A stretch of 64,000 bases of DNA, taken from assembly GCA_030425285.1 (NCBI GenBank), contig JAUIAY010000002.1:1-64000 (forward strand), in the 5' to 3' direction. A program made the position numbers and the translations under genes. Shown here one piece after another: positions 46,103 to 53,944 of this stretch (position 1 is the first letter of the stretch; the number at the start of each line of letters is the position of its first letter). The notes beneath the pieces are model-generated. The model was not told the origin of the DNA, made no database searches, and saw only the letters and a list, made by a program, of their open reading frames with translations. This DNA is from Bacteroidia bacterium (lineage in GTDB: Bacteria > Bacteroidota > Bacteroidia > Flavobacteriales > Flavobacteriaceae).

Positions 46103-46262
46103 CTATAAGCTTTCCAGTTTTTTTAACATAGCTACCGCGTTACGATTGTTTGGATTGAGCTCCAAAGACTTTTTATAGTTTTCAATGGCTTCCTCGTTTC
46201 GGCCTAATGTCACCAAGGCTTCGACATGACTATCATACAGATTTCCTTTTTGAGGAAATTAA
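46103..46262 (-). pseudogene. Remnant of a TPR protein C-terminus
   Basis: The minus strand from a stop codon at 46260-46262 to the TAG at 46103-46105 is open and encodes FPQKGNLYDSHVEALV, then TLGRNEEAIENYKKSLELNP and NNRNAVAMLKKLESL. This is an intact TPR motif with the typical C-terminus of flavobacterial TPR hydrolases. It has no start codon and is cut off on the 5' side, where a small lipoprotein gene now lies 22 bases away. It is a gene remnant left by deletion. Confidence 0.8.
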
Positions 46263-46283
46263 TCGATACTCAAATTTAATTTT

Positions 46284-46427
46284 TTACTGCGAGTTTAAAA
46301 TATCAAAATGATCTGTATCTATTTTGTTCGCTTTTTGATTTGATGAAATTTTAGTAGGTTGTTTTTGTCTGCACGATAAACCAAGTGTGATAATACAGAA
46401 AACTACAAGTATGAGCTTTTTATTCAT
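46284..46427 (-). CDS. Small lipoprotein of unknown function
   Basis: 47 residues from ATG at 46427: MNKKLILVVFCIITLGLSC is a full lipoprotein signal (lipobox LGLSC), followed by a short polar tail rich in K, S, N, Q. An upstream in-frame ATG (46478) would put 17 non-signal residues first and overlap the next gene, so it is rejected. Function unknown. Confidence 0.6.
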   Translation of the reverse strand: MNKKLILVVFCIITLGLSCRQKQPTKISSNQKANKIDTDHFDILNSQ

Positions 46428-46458
46428 AAGAAATATAAGTTTATGGTAGATTTTGGAA

Positions 46459-47043
46459 TTAGCAGCCAAAGAATTCAAACTTCAAGGTGTTGTTGCTGTA
46501 TTTGATAATAAAAGGCACTTTTTCCATGGTGCAAGCTGGCTCAATAACAAACTGGATATATCCCTTAACTTCAAAGGAGTTTTCTGTAAGTAATGTAATC
46601 TGTTGCGTGTAAGTTGTATTTTCGCGTACCCAGTTAACAGGACCGTTAACAAAAGGATGCAAATCTAATTCCTCTCTAGTTAAAGGATTTTCAATAAGTT
46701 TACCTTCAACAGCAATGGCATCGGAATCATCAATAATCATAGTAAATTTGCCTTTAAAATCCCTGGTAGCATTAGGTGAAACAAAATGCCCATCGTTTTT
46801 CAAACGCATGTCAATAATTAAGTTATGAATCAAAGCATCTTGTTGCTCTGCACGAAATGCCACGGCATAGAGCTCTCTATTAAGATCAGGTTGGTCAAAT
46901 AGGGAATATTCAAGGGGTCCTTTTTTACAAGTTGCTTGAGTTTCGGTTTTGTGTGTGGCCATAGCCAAATCTCGTGATTGGGTATCTTTATTATTGCAAC
47001 CTAATATGGCAACTAAAACAAAAGTTAAGATAAATCGTGTCAT
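46459..47043 (-). CDS. Predicted lipoprotein, possible DsbD-alpha-like fold
   Basis: 194 residues. Lipobox ILGC (C16). Mature beta-rich domain with a TYTQQITLLTENSFEVKGYI run and GYIQFVIEPACTMEKVPFII; the last resembles the strand-C-x-x-x motif in the N-terminal domain of DsbD-type disulfide reductases, though the second cysteine is missing there and cysteines also occur near residue 39 and at the C-terminal residue. Cell-envelope redox or binding role is only a guess. The small lipoprotein gene follows it. Confidence 0.7.
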   Translation of the reverse strand: MTRFILTFVLVAILGCNNKDTQSRDLAMATHKTETQATCKKGPLEYSLFDQPDLNRELYAVAFRAEQQDALIHNLIIDMRLKNDGHFVSPNATRDFKGKFTMIIDDSDAIAVEGKLIENPLTREELDLHPFVNGPVNWVRENTTYTQQITLLTENSFEVKGYIQFVIEPACTMEKVPFIIKYSNNTLKFEFFGC

Positions 47044-47167
47044 GATATATGTTTTTTTAAATTCATCATAAAACTAGGTCTATCAAGTGTTTAAAGTGTC
47101 AAAAAAATGTAAAAGAAGTGCAAACAGTTTCAAAAAGTCCTAAAAAAGTGAGTAATTTACAGACGTT

Positions 47168-48034
47168 ATGAGTAAAAAAGTCTTTTGCATTGCTGTGGGG
47201 TTGCTTATGGCTATCATTTCAGTAGTAAACCTACTTCGCCCAGAAACCCAAACTGCCAACTTTCCAGAAAAGGTTAAAATAGCTTTGCGTGATGCCGGAA
47301 ACCAACTGCTTTTGAATAATCAGGATTCTACTTCATTAATTCTTCCCATAAAGGAGTTGGAGCCCTTGAAATATGAATTATCTTTTGAAAGACCACTTAA
47401 AATTGAGCCAGACAGCCTCGTGAGTATTCTAGATAGGAGCCTTAAAAAAACCGAACTACCCAATGAGTATCTAACCGAAGTTTTGCAGTGCATAGATAAC
47501 GAAGTGGCCTATAGCTTTGACATGAAAAAAAGTATCGACACCGTTGTCATTCCATGTGGCACACGCGATTTACCAAACAACTGCTACACCATTACCGTAA
47601 AGTTTACCAATAGTCAATTGGCATCTTCCCATAGTTCCTTATGGTGGTATCTGCTATTGACAATGGGTTTTATTATGATGGCTTTTGGGTTTATGAATAC
47701 TAAACCCCAACTTCAAGAAGCTATAGCAACCAATCATGTGGAACTGGGCAGCTTTTATTTCTATCCCGATCAAAACAAACTGGTTAAGCAGGCCACGGAA
47801 ATTAGCTTATCCAAAAAGGAGTGTGAAATATTAGCGCTTTTTGTTGAACGTCCTAATCAAATTATCAAACGTGATGAACTGACCAAAACTGTTTGGGAAG
47901 ATAATGGTGTTTTTGTGGGTCGTAGTCTAGATACCTACATTTCCAAACTTCGGAAGAAACTTAAAAGCGATAAAAGTATTAAGCTAACCAACGTACATGG
48001 TGTGGGTTACAAATTAGAAGTTAATTCGCAATAA
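47168..48034 (+). CDS. Membrane-anchored winged-helix regulator
   Basis: 288 residues in inverted order compared with CadC/ToxR. A helix at 5-23, a ~135-residue extracytoplasmic part with cysteines in EVLQCIDNE and IPCGTRDLPNNCYT, a second helix at ~160-180 and then a cytoplasmic OmpR-type winged helix at ~195-288 (SLSKKECEILALFVERPNQI, RSLDTYISKLRKKL, NVHGVGYKL). It would bind DNA directly in response to an envelope signal, without a phosphorelay. Divergent from the lipoprotein gene at 46459, a natural target. Confidence 0.88.
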   Translation: MSKKVFCIAVGLLMAIISVVNLLRPETQTANFPEKVKIALRDAGNQLLLNNQDSTSLILPIKELEPLKYELSFERPLKIEPDSLVSILDRSLKKTELPNEYLTEVLQCIDNEVAYSFDMKKSIDTVVIPCGTRDLPNNCYTITVKFTNSQLASSHSSLWWYLLLTMGFIMMAFGFMNTKPQLQEAIATNHVELGSFYFYPDQNKLVKQATEISLSKKECEILALFVERPNQIIKRDELTKTVWEDNGVFVGRSLDTYISKLRKKLKSDKSIKLTNVHGVGYKLEVNSQ

Positions 48035-48040
48035 GTATTT

Positions 48041-48053
48041 CAGTATATTTATA
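48041..48053 (+). promoter_or_regulatory. CAGTATATTTATA promoter-like element, copy 1
   Basis: Thirteen-base element 18 bases before the ATG of the YdeI-CDGSH gene; the same sequence (with one change) recurs before the next two genes. The TATATTTAT core is compatible with a flavobacterial -7 region. Confidence 0.5.
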
Positions 48054-48070
48054 CCTAAATCTTATATAGT

Positions 48071-48709
48071 ATGGATTCAAGGGTTGACGATTTTATAAAT
48101 CAGCAGGATAAGTGGCAGGACGAGCTTCGTATGTTACGACAGATAGCATTGGACTGCGACTTGACAGAAACTTTTAAGTGGAAACAGCCTTGTTATATGA
48201 CACGTGGCAAGAATATTGGGCTATTAGGTTCCTTTAAGGCACATGCCTTTATGAGTTTTTTTAAAGGTTCTCTCATAACCGATTCCGAAAACATTCTGAC
48301 CAAACCAGGCGAAAATACCCGAGCAGGTAGAATAGCAGCTTTCACTAATGAAGAGGACATAAAAAAGCATACCCAGACACTAAAATTCTATATCTATCAG
48401 GCTATAGAACTAGAAGATAGCGGTATTAAGGTCCCAAAAACAAAGGAAGCTATGGAGATTCCACAGGAATTACAGCTGGCTTTCAAAACCGATTCCGATT
48501 TAAAGGAAGCCTTCTTCAACTTAACACCTGGACGCCAACGCGGGTATATTTTGAACTTTACAGCACCCAAACAATCCAAAACCCGTACAACACGTATTAA
48601 TAAGTATCGTGACCGTATTTTGAAAGGTAAGGGCATCCATGATTGTGTCTGTGGCCACTCCAAGAAAATGCCCAATTGTGATGGCTCGCATAAGTTTGTG
48701 GGACTTTAA
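48071..48709 (+). CDS. DUF1801/YdeI-like protein with C-terminal CDGSH motif
   Basis: 212 residues. Residues ~10-110 have the DUF1801 pattern (ETFKWKQPCYMTRGKNIGLL) and 120-185 the YdeI-type helical part with LTPGRQRGYILNF, the bacteriocin-protection family. The C-terminus CVCGHSKKMPNCDGSH fits the CDGSH iron-sulfur signature C-x-C-x2-S-x3-P-x-C-D-G-S-H exactly, so a 2Fe-2S cluster is likely. I recall similar tails in Bacteroidota homologues. Redox or iron-stress role is inferred. Cytoplasmic. Confidence 0.85.
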   Translation: MDSRVDDFINQQDKWQDELRMLRQIALDCDLTETFKWKQPCYMTRGKNIGLLGSFKAHAFMSFFKGSLITDSENILTKPGENTRAGRIAAFTNEEDIKKHTQTLKFYIYQAIELEDSGIKVPKTKEAMEIPQELQLAFKTDSDLKEAFFNLTPGRQRGYILNFTAPKQSKTRTTRINKYRDRILKGKGIHDCVCGHSKKMPNCDGSHKFVGL

Positions 48710-48717
48710 AGATTCTT

Positions 48718-48730
48718 CTGTATATTTATA
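48718..48730 (+). promoter_or_regulatory. CTGTATATTTATA promoter-like element, copy 2
   Basis: Second copy of the 13-base element, nine bases after the YdeI-CDGSH stop and 17 bases before the ATG of the DUF6134-like gene. Confidence 0.5.
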
Positions 48731-48746
48731 TTCCAAAAGACTACTT

Positions 48747-49334
48747 ATGTTAAAATTACCGTGTTATATAATGCTACTCGTTGCTTGGACTTTTCAGGCG
48801 CAAACCCAAACCCATAATTTTGAAGTCATTCACGATAGTAAGCATTTGGGAACGCTCCAAGCCACCAAAACGGTTACTGGAGACCAGATTGTCTATACTA
48901 GTCATACCGATATTCAGTTTAACTTAATGGTAAATATTAGGGTGGTATACGATTACGATGTAACTTATAAAAATGGAGAACTTCAGGAGGCCAAGGCTCA
49001 CATTACCGTAAGAGGAAACGACAAGACCAAAGTCAATACTATAAAAAAGGGTAGTGGCTATGAATTCTATTCAGAAGGTGAGTTGGAGAAAACCATACCT
49101 GGAACCATTAACCACAGCATTATCCAATTGTTGTTTGAGGAACCTTTGGGTGTCGATAAAATTTATGCCGAAGAACATGGCGAGTATCATAATCTACGGG
49201 AATTGGCTACTCACACCTATCTAAAAACAGCACCTAACGGTAATAAAAATACCTATTTCTACCAAAACGGTGTTTTAAGGAAGTCGGATGTTAATGCAGG
49301 TATCATTAAGTTTTCCATAATCCTAAAAGATTAA
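48747..49334 (+). CDS. DUF6134-like secreted protein
   Basis: 195 residues from the ATG at 48747, which begins a signal peptide (MLKLPCYIMLLVAWTFQAQ). Mature part is beta-rich: FEVIHDSKHLGTLQATKTV, IQFNLMVNIRVVYDYDVTY, then a TYFYQNGVLRK end. I recognise the shape of DUF6134, periplasmic proteins with a lipid- or polymer-binding beta fold; assignment from memory. An upstream in-frame start would run into the previous gene in a different frame and is rejected. Function unknown. Confidence 0.78.
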   Translation: MLKLPCYIMLLVAWTFQAQTQTHNFEVIHDSKHLGTLQATKTVTGDQIVYTSHTDIQFNLMVNIRVVYDYDVTYKNGELQEAKAHITVRGNDKTKVNTIKKGSGYEFYSEGELEKTIPGTINHSIIQLLFEEPLGVDKIYAEEHGEYHNLRELATHTYLKTAPNGNKNTYFYQNGVLRKSDVNAGIIKFSIILKD

Positions 49335-49364
49335 GGATTTCGTAATACCGTCTCCCGTTTTTTT

Positions 49365-49377
49365 CAGTATATTTATA
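49365..49377 (+). promoter_or_regulatory. CAGTATATTTATA promoter-like element, copy 3
   Basis: Third identical element, 52 bases before the alcohol dehydrogenase ATG, in the gap after the DUF6134-like gene. Confidence 0.5.
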
Positions 49378-49429
49378 GTCCCTTCATTTACTGCTTCTTA
49401 CTGCGTATTAATCAAACTTTTTAAAGACT

Positions 49430-50488
49430 ATGAATACACAATCCGTTAAGGCTTACGGAACGGAGTCTCCAGAAGCCGATTTAAAACAATTACAAATAGA
49501 CCGTCGTACCGTTCTGCCAAAGGACGTAGAAATAGATATCCTGTATTGTGGCGTTTGCCATTCTGATTTACACTTCGCCCGAAACGATTGGGGCATGACC
49601 CAATATCCCGTAGTACCAGGCCACGAAATAGTGGGGCGTGTCACCCAAGTAGGTGGTGAGGTATCTAAACATAAAGTAAGCGACCTAGTAGCTGTAGGGT
49701 GTTTGGTAGATTCCTGTAGAACCTGTAGTAACTGTGAAGCCGATTTAGAACAATACTGTACTGGTGGCTGGGTAGGTACCTATGGAGGTTACGACAAACA
49801 TTTGGATACTAATACCCATGGAGGTTATTCAGAAACTATTGTAGTAGATGAAGCCTTTGTATTGCGTGTTCCTGAAAACTTGGACAAAGCAGGCATTGCT
49901 CCGGTTCTGTGTGCTGGTATTACTACATGGTCACCACTGCGCCATTGGAATGTGGGTAAGGATAGCAAAGTGGCTGTTGTCGGATTGGGTGGCTTGGGCC
50001 ACATGGCTATTAAATTAGCATCAGCTTTGGGTGCGCATGTGACCTTGTTTTCGCGTTCAACCAATAAAATAGATGATGCCAAGCAACTAGGTGCTAACGA
50101 AGTAGTTATATCAACAGACCCAGATGCTATGGAAGCTGCTGCAGGACGCTTTGATGTCATCTTGGATACGGTACCCTATGCGCATGATTTCAATCCCTAT
50201 ATCAATACTTTAAGTACAAACGGAACGCTAGTGGTCTTGGGTTATTTAGGGCCTATAGACCCAGCATTAATTACGGTACCTATGATTATGGGGCGTAAAA
50301 CTGTAGCGGGTTCTCTAATTGGCGGTATTGCCGAAACACAGGAGCTATTAGACTTCTGCGGTAAGCATAACATCACATCCGATATTGAGGTTATCAATAT
50401 GCAGGATATCAACAACGCCTATGAACGAATGCTGAAGAGCGACGTCAAATACCGTTTTGTGATTGATATGAAGTCTTTGAAAGCCTGA
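49430..50488 (+). CDS. Zinc alcohol dehydrogenase, NAD(P)-dependent
   Basis: 352 residues, medium-chain dehydrogenase of the cinnamyl alcohol/YahK group. Catalytic zinc site CGVCHSDLHFARNDWG and GHEIVGRV; structural zinc CRTCSNCEADLEQYC; cofactor fold VVGLGGLGHMAIKLA, with FSRSTNK after it suggesting NADP preference. Reduces aldehydes or oxidises alcohols. The stop overlaps the next ATG (TGATG). A second copy of its last 12 codons lies at 51857-51895, beyond the next gene. Confidence 0.92.
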   Translation: MNTQSVKAYGTESPEADLKQLQIDRRTVLPKDVEIDILYCGVCHSDLHFARNDWGMTQYPVVPGHEIVGRVTQVGGEVSKHKVSDLVAVGCLVDSCRTCSNCEADLEQYCTGGWVGTYGGYDKHLDTNTHGGYSETIVVDEAFVLRVPENLDKAGIAPVLCAGITTWSPLRHWNVGKDSKVAVVGLGGLGHMAIKLASALGAHVTLFSRSTNKIDDAKQLGANEVVISTDPDAMEAAAGRFDVILDTVPYAHDFNPYINTLSTNGTLVVLGYLGPIDPALITVPMIMGRKTVAGSLIGGIAETQELLDFCGKHNITSDIEVINMQDINNAYERMLKSDVKYRFVIDMKSLKA

Positions 50489-51843
50489 TGATTTTGCTTC
50501 AGCAGATGGGTCTTATAAAAAACAATATACTCTATTTATCCGTAGCACTGGTGTTTGTAATGTCTTTGTCAGTAAAGGCTCAAAATGAGTTTGGTTGTGA
50601 CTTTTTTCCAAAAGATTCCCTAATAAGCCAACGTTATACTGAAACTACCACAGGAGGTTTATTGGGAGACAGTTTTAAAACCTTTGAAATCAAATATGTC
50701 TACCAAGGCAAACGTGATATTGATGGCCGTAGTTATCGTGTGTACAATAAGTATGTAGATGATGCCATTCCAGAAGTCAACCAACATGTTTTGATTTATT
50801 GTGTTGATAATAGTTTGGTAATAGGTAATGAGATTTATGCATTTAATAGGGAAGTGGTAGGCGAACTAAGAGACATCACAAAAGTGGTCGATTTTTATGC
50901 CACGCCCATTTATTACGTCAGTATGCAGCCCACGGGGCAATTTTATCTACCTACGGTATTGAAGCCTAAAAATGAGATTGGGCAATCATGGACCAATGAT
51001 GCTGAACTTCATGGTAGTTTGGTGTCTATTGTCAGCAATTTGGTTGAAAAGGATGTAACTATAGAAATCAATGGCGAAAAATACACTAATGTATATCAAG
51101 TAAACCAAAAATTCTATAACCAAAAAGCCTTGATTTCAGAAAAAGATATCTTCTTCGCCAAGAATATAGGCATGATCAAAACAGTCTCAATTTCAAACAT
51201 ATTGGGTAGGGAAATTAAAAACACTATTGAGCTGTATAATCCAGACAATAACAATATGCTTATTGCTGAAATTGAAAAAGACATACAGCAGTTACCAAAA
51301 GATTCACGAATTTATAAAGATTTCTACAGAATGATAGATCTTAAGGATTTATTACCGCCTGAAGATTTTAAAAAGTTTTTAACGGATTTCAAAAGAGGAC
51401 TTGCTTCCGAGATTGACAAACAAAACGAAAAGATAAAAAGGGAAGAAATCCAGGCCAAATACCAGAAGGATTTTGAACAATTAAAAAGTAGCATACAGTC
51501 TAATCCTGTTCTAAAACCAGAACTTATTGGAACATGGAGAGAATTAAAAAGGGATGTTTATAAAATAACATTCTATGAAAATGGTACCTTAAAAATATTT
51601 GGTGCAATGAGACCTAGTAACACAAAAGATAGGTATTGGTATACCATTACCAATGGAGATATTTTGGAAACTCTTTTTGAAAGACCACATTCTATCAGTA
51701 TGGCTCCTATGTATGATAAATACCGTATTACAATAAATAACAACAAACAAATTACACTCGAATGTATAGAAACTTACGATAATGATGGTGGTTGTTACTT
51801 GGGATCTATTGGTGCCAAACGTGAGTTTATCAGGCAAAAATAA
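50488..51843 (+). CDS. Unknown secreted protein between ADH tail copies
   Basis: 451 residues, or 445 from the ATG at 50506. Signal peptide ending VKAQ near residue 32. Mature N-terminal ~240 residues are beta-rich; a charged helix follows (about 295-345, FKRGLASEIDKQNEKIKREE), and the C-terminal ~100 residues have LIGTWRELKRDVYKITFYEN, like lipocalin-type domains. No family named. AT-richer than the ADH before it. It sits exactly between the ADH stop and a second, diverged ADH 3' end, so it may be an inserted cassette. Confidence 0.75.
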   Translation: MILLQQMGLIKNNILYLSVALVFVMSLSVKAQNEFGCDFFPKDSLISQRYTETTTGGLLGDSFKTFEIKYVYQGKRDIDGRSYRVYNKYVDDAIPEVNQHVLIYCVDNSLVIGNEIYAFNREVVGELRDITKVVDFYATPIYYVSMQPTGQFYLPTVLKPKNEIGQSWTNDAELHGSLVSIVSNLVEKDVTIEINGEKYTNVYQVNQKFYNQKALISEKDIFFAKNIGMIKTVSISNILGREIKNTIELYNPDNNNMLIAEIEKDIQQLPKDSRIYKDFYRMIDLKDLLPPEDFKKFLTDFKRGLASEIDKQNEKIKREEIQAKYQKDFEQLKSSIQSNPVLKPELIGTWRELKRDVYKITFYENGTLKIFGAMRPSNTKDRYWYTITNGDILETLFERPHSISMAPMYDKYRITINNNKQITLECIETYDNDGGCYLGSIGAKREFIRQK

Positions 51844-51856
51844 AGGCACCTTGACT

Positions 51857-51895
51857 TATCGCTTTGTGATTGATATGAAGTCCTTAAAAGGCTAG
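51857..51895 (+). pseudogene. Diverged copy of the ADH 3' end
   Basis: Encodes YRFVIDMKSLKG plus stop, against YRFVIDMKSLKA at the end of the dehydrogenase (50450-50488). Thirty-two or so of 39 bases agree; most changes are silent. No further upstream homology is visible, and the intervening 1.4 kb belongs to the unknown gene. It is the tail of a former paralogue or a duplicated target site. Confidence 0.75.
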
Positions 51896-51896
51896 T

Positions 51897-52418
51897 TTAA
51901 AACAAGCGTTCAGCTACTTCCAACCAATTGTGTACACGGGTATAGTCCGTGTCATGCACATTGTGAGGCGAATCAAAGAGTAGGATATCTCCTTGGAACT
52001 TGTCCAGGTTATAGCTGCGGTCATCTATTAAAAGGTCACCGTTTAATATAAACTTGTGCCCACACATTATGCGATGTTGCCAGGTTATAAATGGAAAGTG
52101 TTCATCCAGCCAGTCGCTTTTTTCCTTTAAGGAATTGGGAAATTGGGTAGCTGCTGTAGCAATGTATACCTCATGCTTGTGCCAAAGGGCTTCCATAACT
52201 TGTTGACTGTCCTTTATAGGTTCCAAATCTCTAAAGAAGCCCGTGCGGTTCACATGATCGTGAATACTCATTTGGTGCTGTTCGGGTACATTCTGCCAGA
52301 CTTCACCGCCGTTTATATGGGCTAAAGTAAGTTTCTGTTGGTGTTCTTGGTTATAAAGTTCAATGTGTTTGCCATAAGTATCGGCTAGCACATCATCCAT
52401 GTCTACAAAAATGGTCAT
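51897..52418 (-). CDS. 5'(3')-deoxyribonucleotidase-like HAD protein
   Basis: 173 residues. HAD nucleophile and acid D6 and D8 in FVDMDDVLAD, IATAATQFPNSLKEK with motif II threonine, and LLIDDRSYNLDKF as motif III. This matches the NT5C/YorS-like family that dephosphorylates deoxynucleoside monophosphates. Cytoplasmic, nucleotide salvage or pool control. Two bases from the ADH remnant on the other strand. Confidence 0.87.
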   Translation of the reverse strand: MTIFVDMDDVLADTYGKHIELYNQEHQQKLTLAHINGGEVWQNVPEQHQMSIHDHVNRTGFFRDLEPIKDSQQVMEALWHKHEVYIATAATQFPNSLKEKSDWLDEHFPFITWQHRIMCGHKFILNGDLLIDDRSYNLDKFQGDILLFDSPHNVHDTDYTRVHNWLEVAERLF

Positions 52419-52562
52419 AGGTTTCTTTTTTGCAAACTAACAAGCTTTTAAAACAACAGGCAAACAATTCACAAAATCTTAATTATTAGATAATATGTAA
52501 AAACTTTTCAGGAGTTTTTAAACTTGGGTTGTTATATAGCTATAAACCAAAAATCAATAAAC

Positions 52563-53240
52563 ATGAAAAAGTTACTCTTGATGCTTGGAGCAGTAGCATT
52601 GTTCAACTGCTCATCTGATGACAACACCATTCAAAATCCACCTGTAGACCAAACCCGTTACAATCCCGATCTCACCATTGTTGAGAATTTGGACAATGGC
52701 GTAGCGGTATTGGATATTACTGCCGAACTGGGCGATGAAGCCTTATACGGTATTGAATATGGCGGTGGTTATATTTTTCATGTAGATGAAACCGATGGCA
52801 AGCTGATGGTTGCCACCGATTATTCTTCTATAGGAAGAAAGTCCTGGGGCGATCATTTTGATTTATCCAATAGTGCCGAAATAGGAGCAGGGCAGGACAA
52901 TACCCAGCAGATTGTAGATGGCAACCTAGCCGATAACAGTGGTGTGCCTAACGGTCTGGAGTTTGGAAGTGATGACTATGCCTTTAAAATAGTATGGGAT
53001 TTGGAACACGCCGGTTATGACGATTGGTTTGTACCAAGTAAAGGCGCTATGGAAGCTATTTTTGATAATGTACACATGCGTGGCATGGGCAATTTTGATG
53101 AAACCCAGTTCTACTGGACATCAACTAAAGAGGGTTACCAGCCTTACGTCATGACTTTTAACCCAAACACCTTTAATGGCGATTGCTTTTTGGGCACCTG
53201 TTTTGCCTCTAATGCGGTTGTTATTGTAAGGATGTTTTAG
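52563..53240 (+). CDS. DUF1566-like lipoprotein
   Basis: 225 residues from ATG at 52563, chosen because it begins the lipoprotein signal (MKKLLLMLGAVALFNCSSDD, C16). The body resembles the DUF1566/Lcl fold: GIEYGGGYIFHVDETDGKLM, SSIGRKSWGD, HAGYDDWFVPSKGAMEAIF and FYWTSTKEGYQPYVM, a C-type-lectin-like surface domain. Surface-exposed ligand binding is possible. An upstream ATG at 52524 would delay the signal and is rejected. Confidence 0.85.
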   Translation: MKKLLLMLGAVALFNCSSDDNTIQNPPVDQTRYNPDLTIVENLDNGVAVLDITAELGDEALYGIEYGGGYIFHVDETDGKLMVATDYSSIGRKSWGDHFDLSNSAEIGAGQDNTQQIVDGNLADNSGVPNGLEFGSDDYAFKIVWDLEHAGYDDWFVPSKGAMEAIFDNVHMRGMGNFDETQFYWTSTKEGYQPYVMTFNPNTFNGDCFLGTCFASNAVVIVRMF

Positions 53241-53286
53241 AATATACGACCATTGAAAAAGAAATAGTTAATTAGTTAGTTAGTCC

Positions 53287-53326
53287 AAAATGGTGCTTGA
53301 GCAGTTTGTTTGAGCACCATTTTTTA
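53287..53326 (+). terminator. Terminator after the DUF1566-like gene
   Basis: AAAATGGTGCT pairs with AGCACCATTTT, followed by a T run. The 15-base loop contains further pairing potential. A REP-like hairpin starts three bases later. Confidence 0.85.
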
Positions 53327-53328
53327 TT

Positions 53329-53355
53329 TGTCATGCTGAACTCGTTTCAGCATCT
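53329..53355. repeat. REP-like hairpin, single arm
   Basis: TGTC then ATGCTGAA-CTCGT-TTCAGCAT: a perfect 8-bp stem with 5-base loop. Same family as the arrays at 53.7-56.2 and 61.3 kb. It lies 22 bases before the GIY-YIG start. Confidence 0.85.
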
Positions 53356-53376
53356 AAAAATTTGTTACATTTAGTT

Positions 53377-53673
53377 ATGGTAAAAAGAGCCTATCATAAC
53401 TATTGGGTATATATCCTAACAAATAAACCTCAAGGAACACTATATATAGGAGTTACTGGTGGGATTGATGACCGAATGGAACGCCATATAATTGGAGAAG
53501 GTAGCAGCTTCACTTCCAAATATAAATTGAACATGCTGGTTTACTTTGAAGAGTTTCAATACATACATGATGCCATCGCTAGAGAAAAACAACTAAAAAG
53601 ATGGCACCGACAATGGAAAATAAATCTTATTGAAAGTGAAAATCCAGAATGGAATAATCTTTTGAAATCCTAA
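53377..53673 (+). CDS. GIY-YIG domain nuclease
   Basis: 98 residues from ATG at 53377. GIY-YIG core: YWVYILTNKPQGTLYIGVTG with the two tyrosine motifs (VYI and YIG), followed by the conserved arginine (DRMERH) and the IAREKQLKRWHRQWK segment with the catalytic glutamate. Short URI/YhbQ-like stand-alone domain; likely nicks or cleaves DNA, role in repair or mobility unknown. Embedded among REP-like repeats on both sides. Confidence 0.9.
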   Translation: MVKRAYHNYWVYILTNKPQGTLYIGVTGGIDDRMERHIIGEGSSFTSKYKLNMLVYFEEFQYIHDAIAREKQLKRWHRQWKINLIESENPEWNNLLKS

Positions 53674-53680
53674 TGCACTA

Positions 53681-53851
53681 GGCCCTGAAACAAGTTCAGG
53701 GTGACAAACCCGGTAGGTCATAGAACTGTCATGCTGAACTCGTATCAGCATCTATTCTTTTGTCATTGAATTCGTTGAATCTTCGATTTCAGCATCTCTA
53801 TCTAGTTCGTCATACACATGGCCTTGTCATGCTGAATTTATTTCAGCATCT
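53681..53851. repeat. REP-like repeat cluster after GIY-YIG
   Basis: Three recognisable arms: CCCTGAA/TTCAGGG arm at 53681-53706, ATGCTGAA/(A)TCAGCAT arm at 53727-53753 and a third at 53825-53851; a degenerate arm lies near 53760-53797. The block 53697-53736 recurs almost unchanged at 55998-56037. No coding frame; sits between GIY-YIG and ohr. Confidence 0.8.
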
Positions 53852-53944
53852 AATCATCCCAATTTAAGACAACTTTATGACAATTCCCTTTACTATCAAA
53901 ACAGAGCTTATTATCTTTAGCTTATAACCTTAAAATAAAAAACA

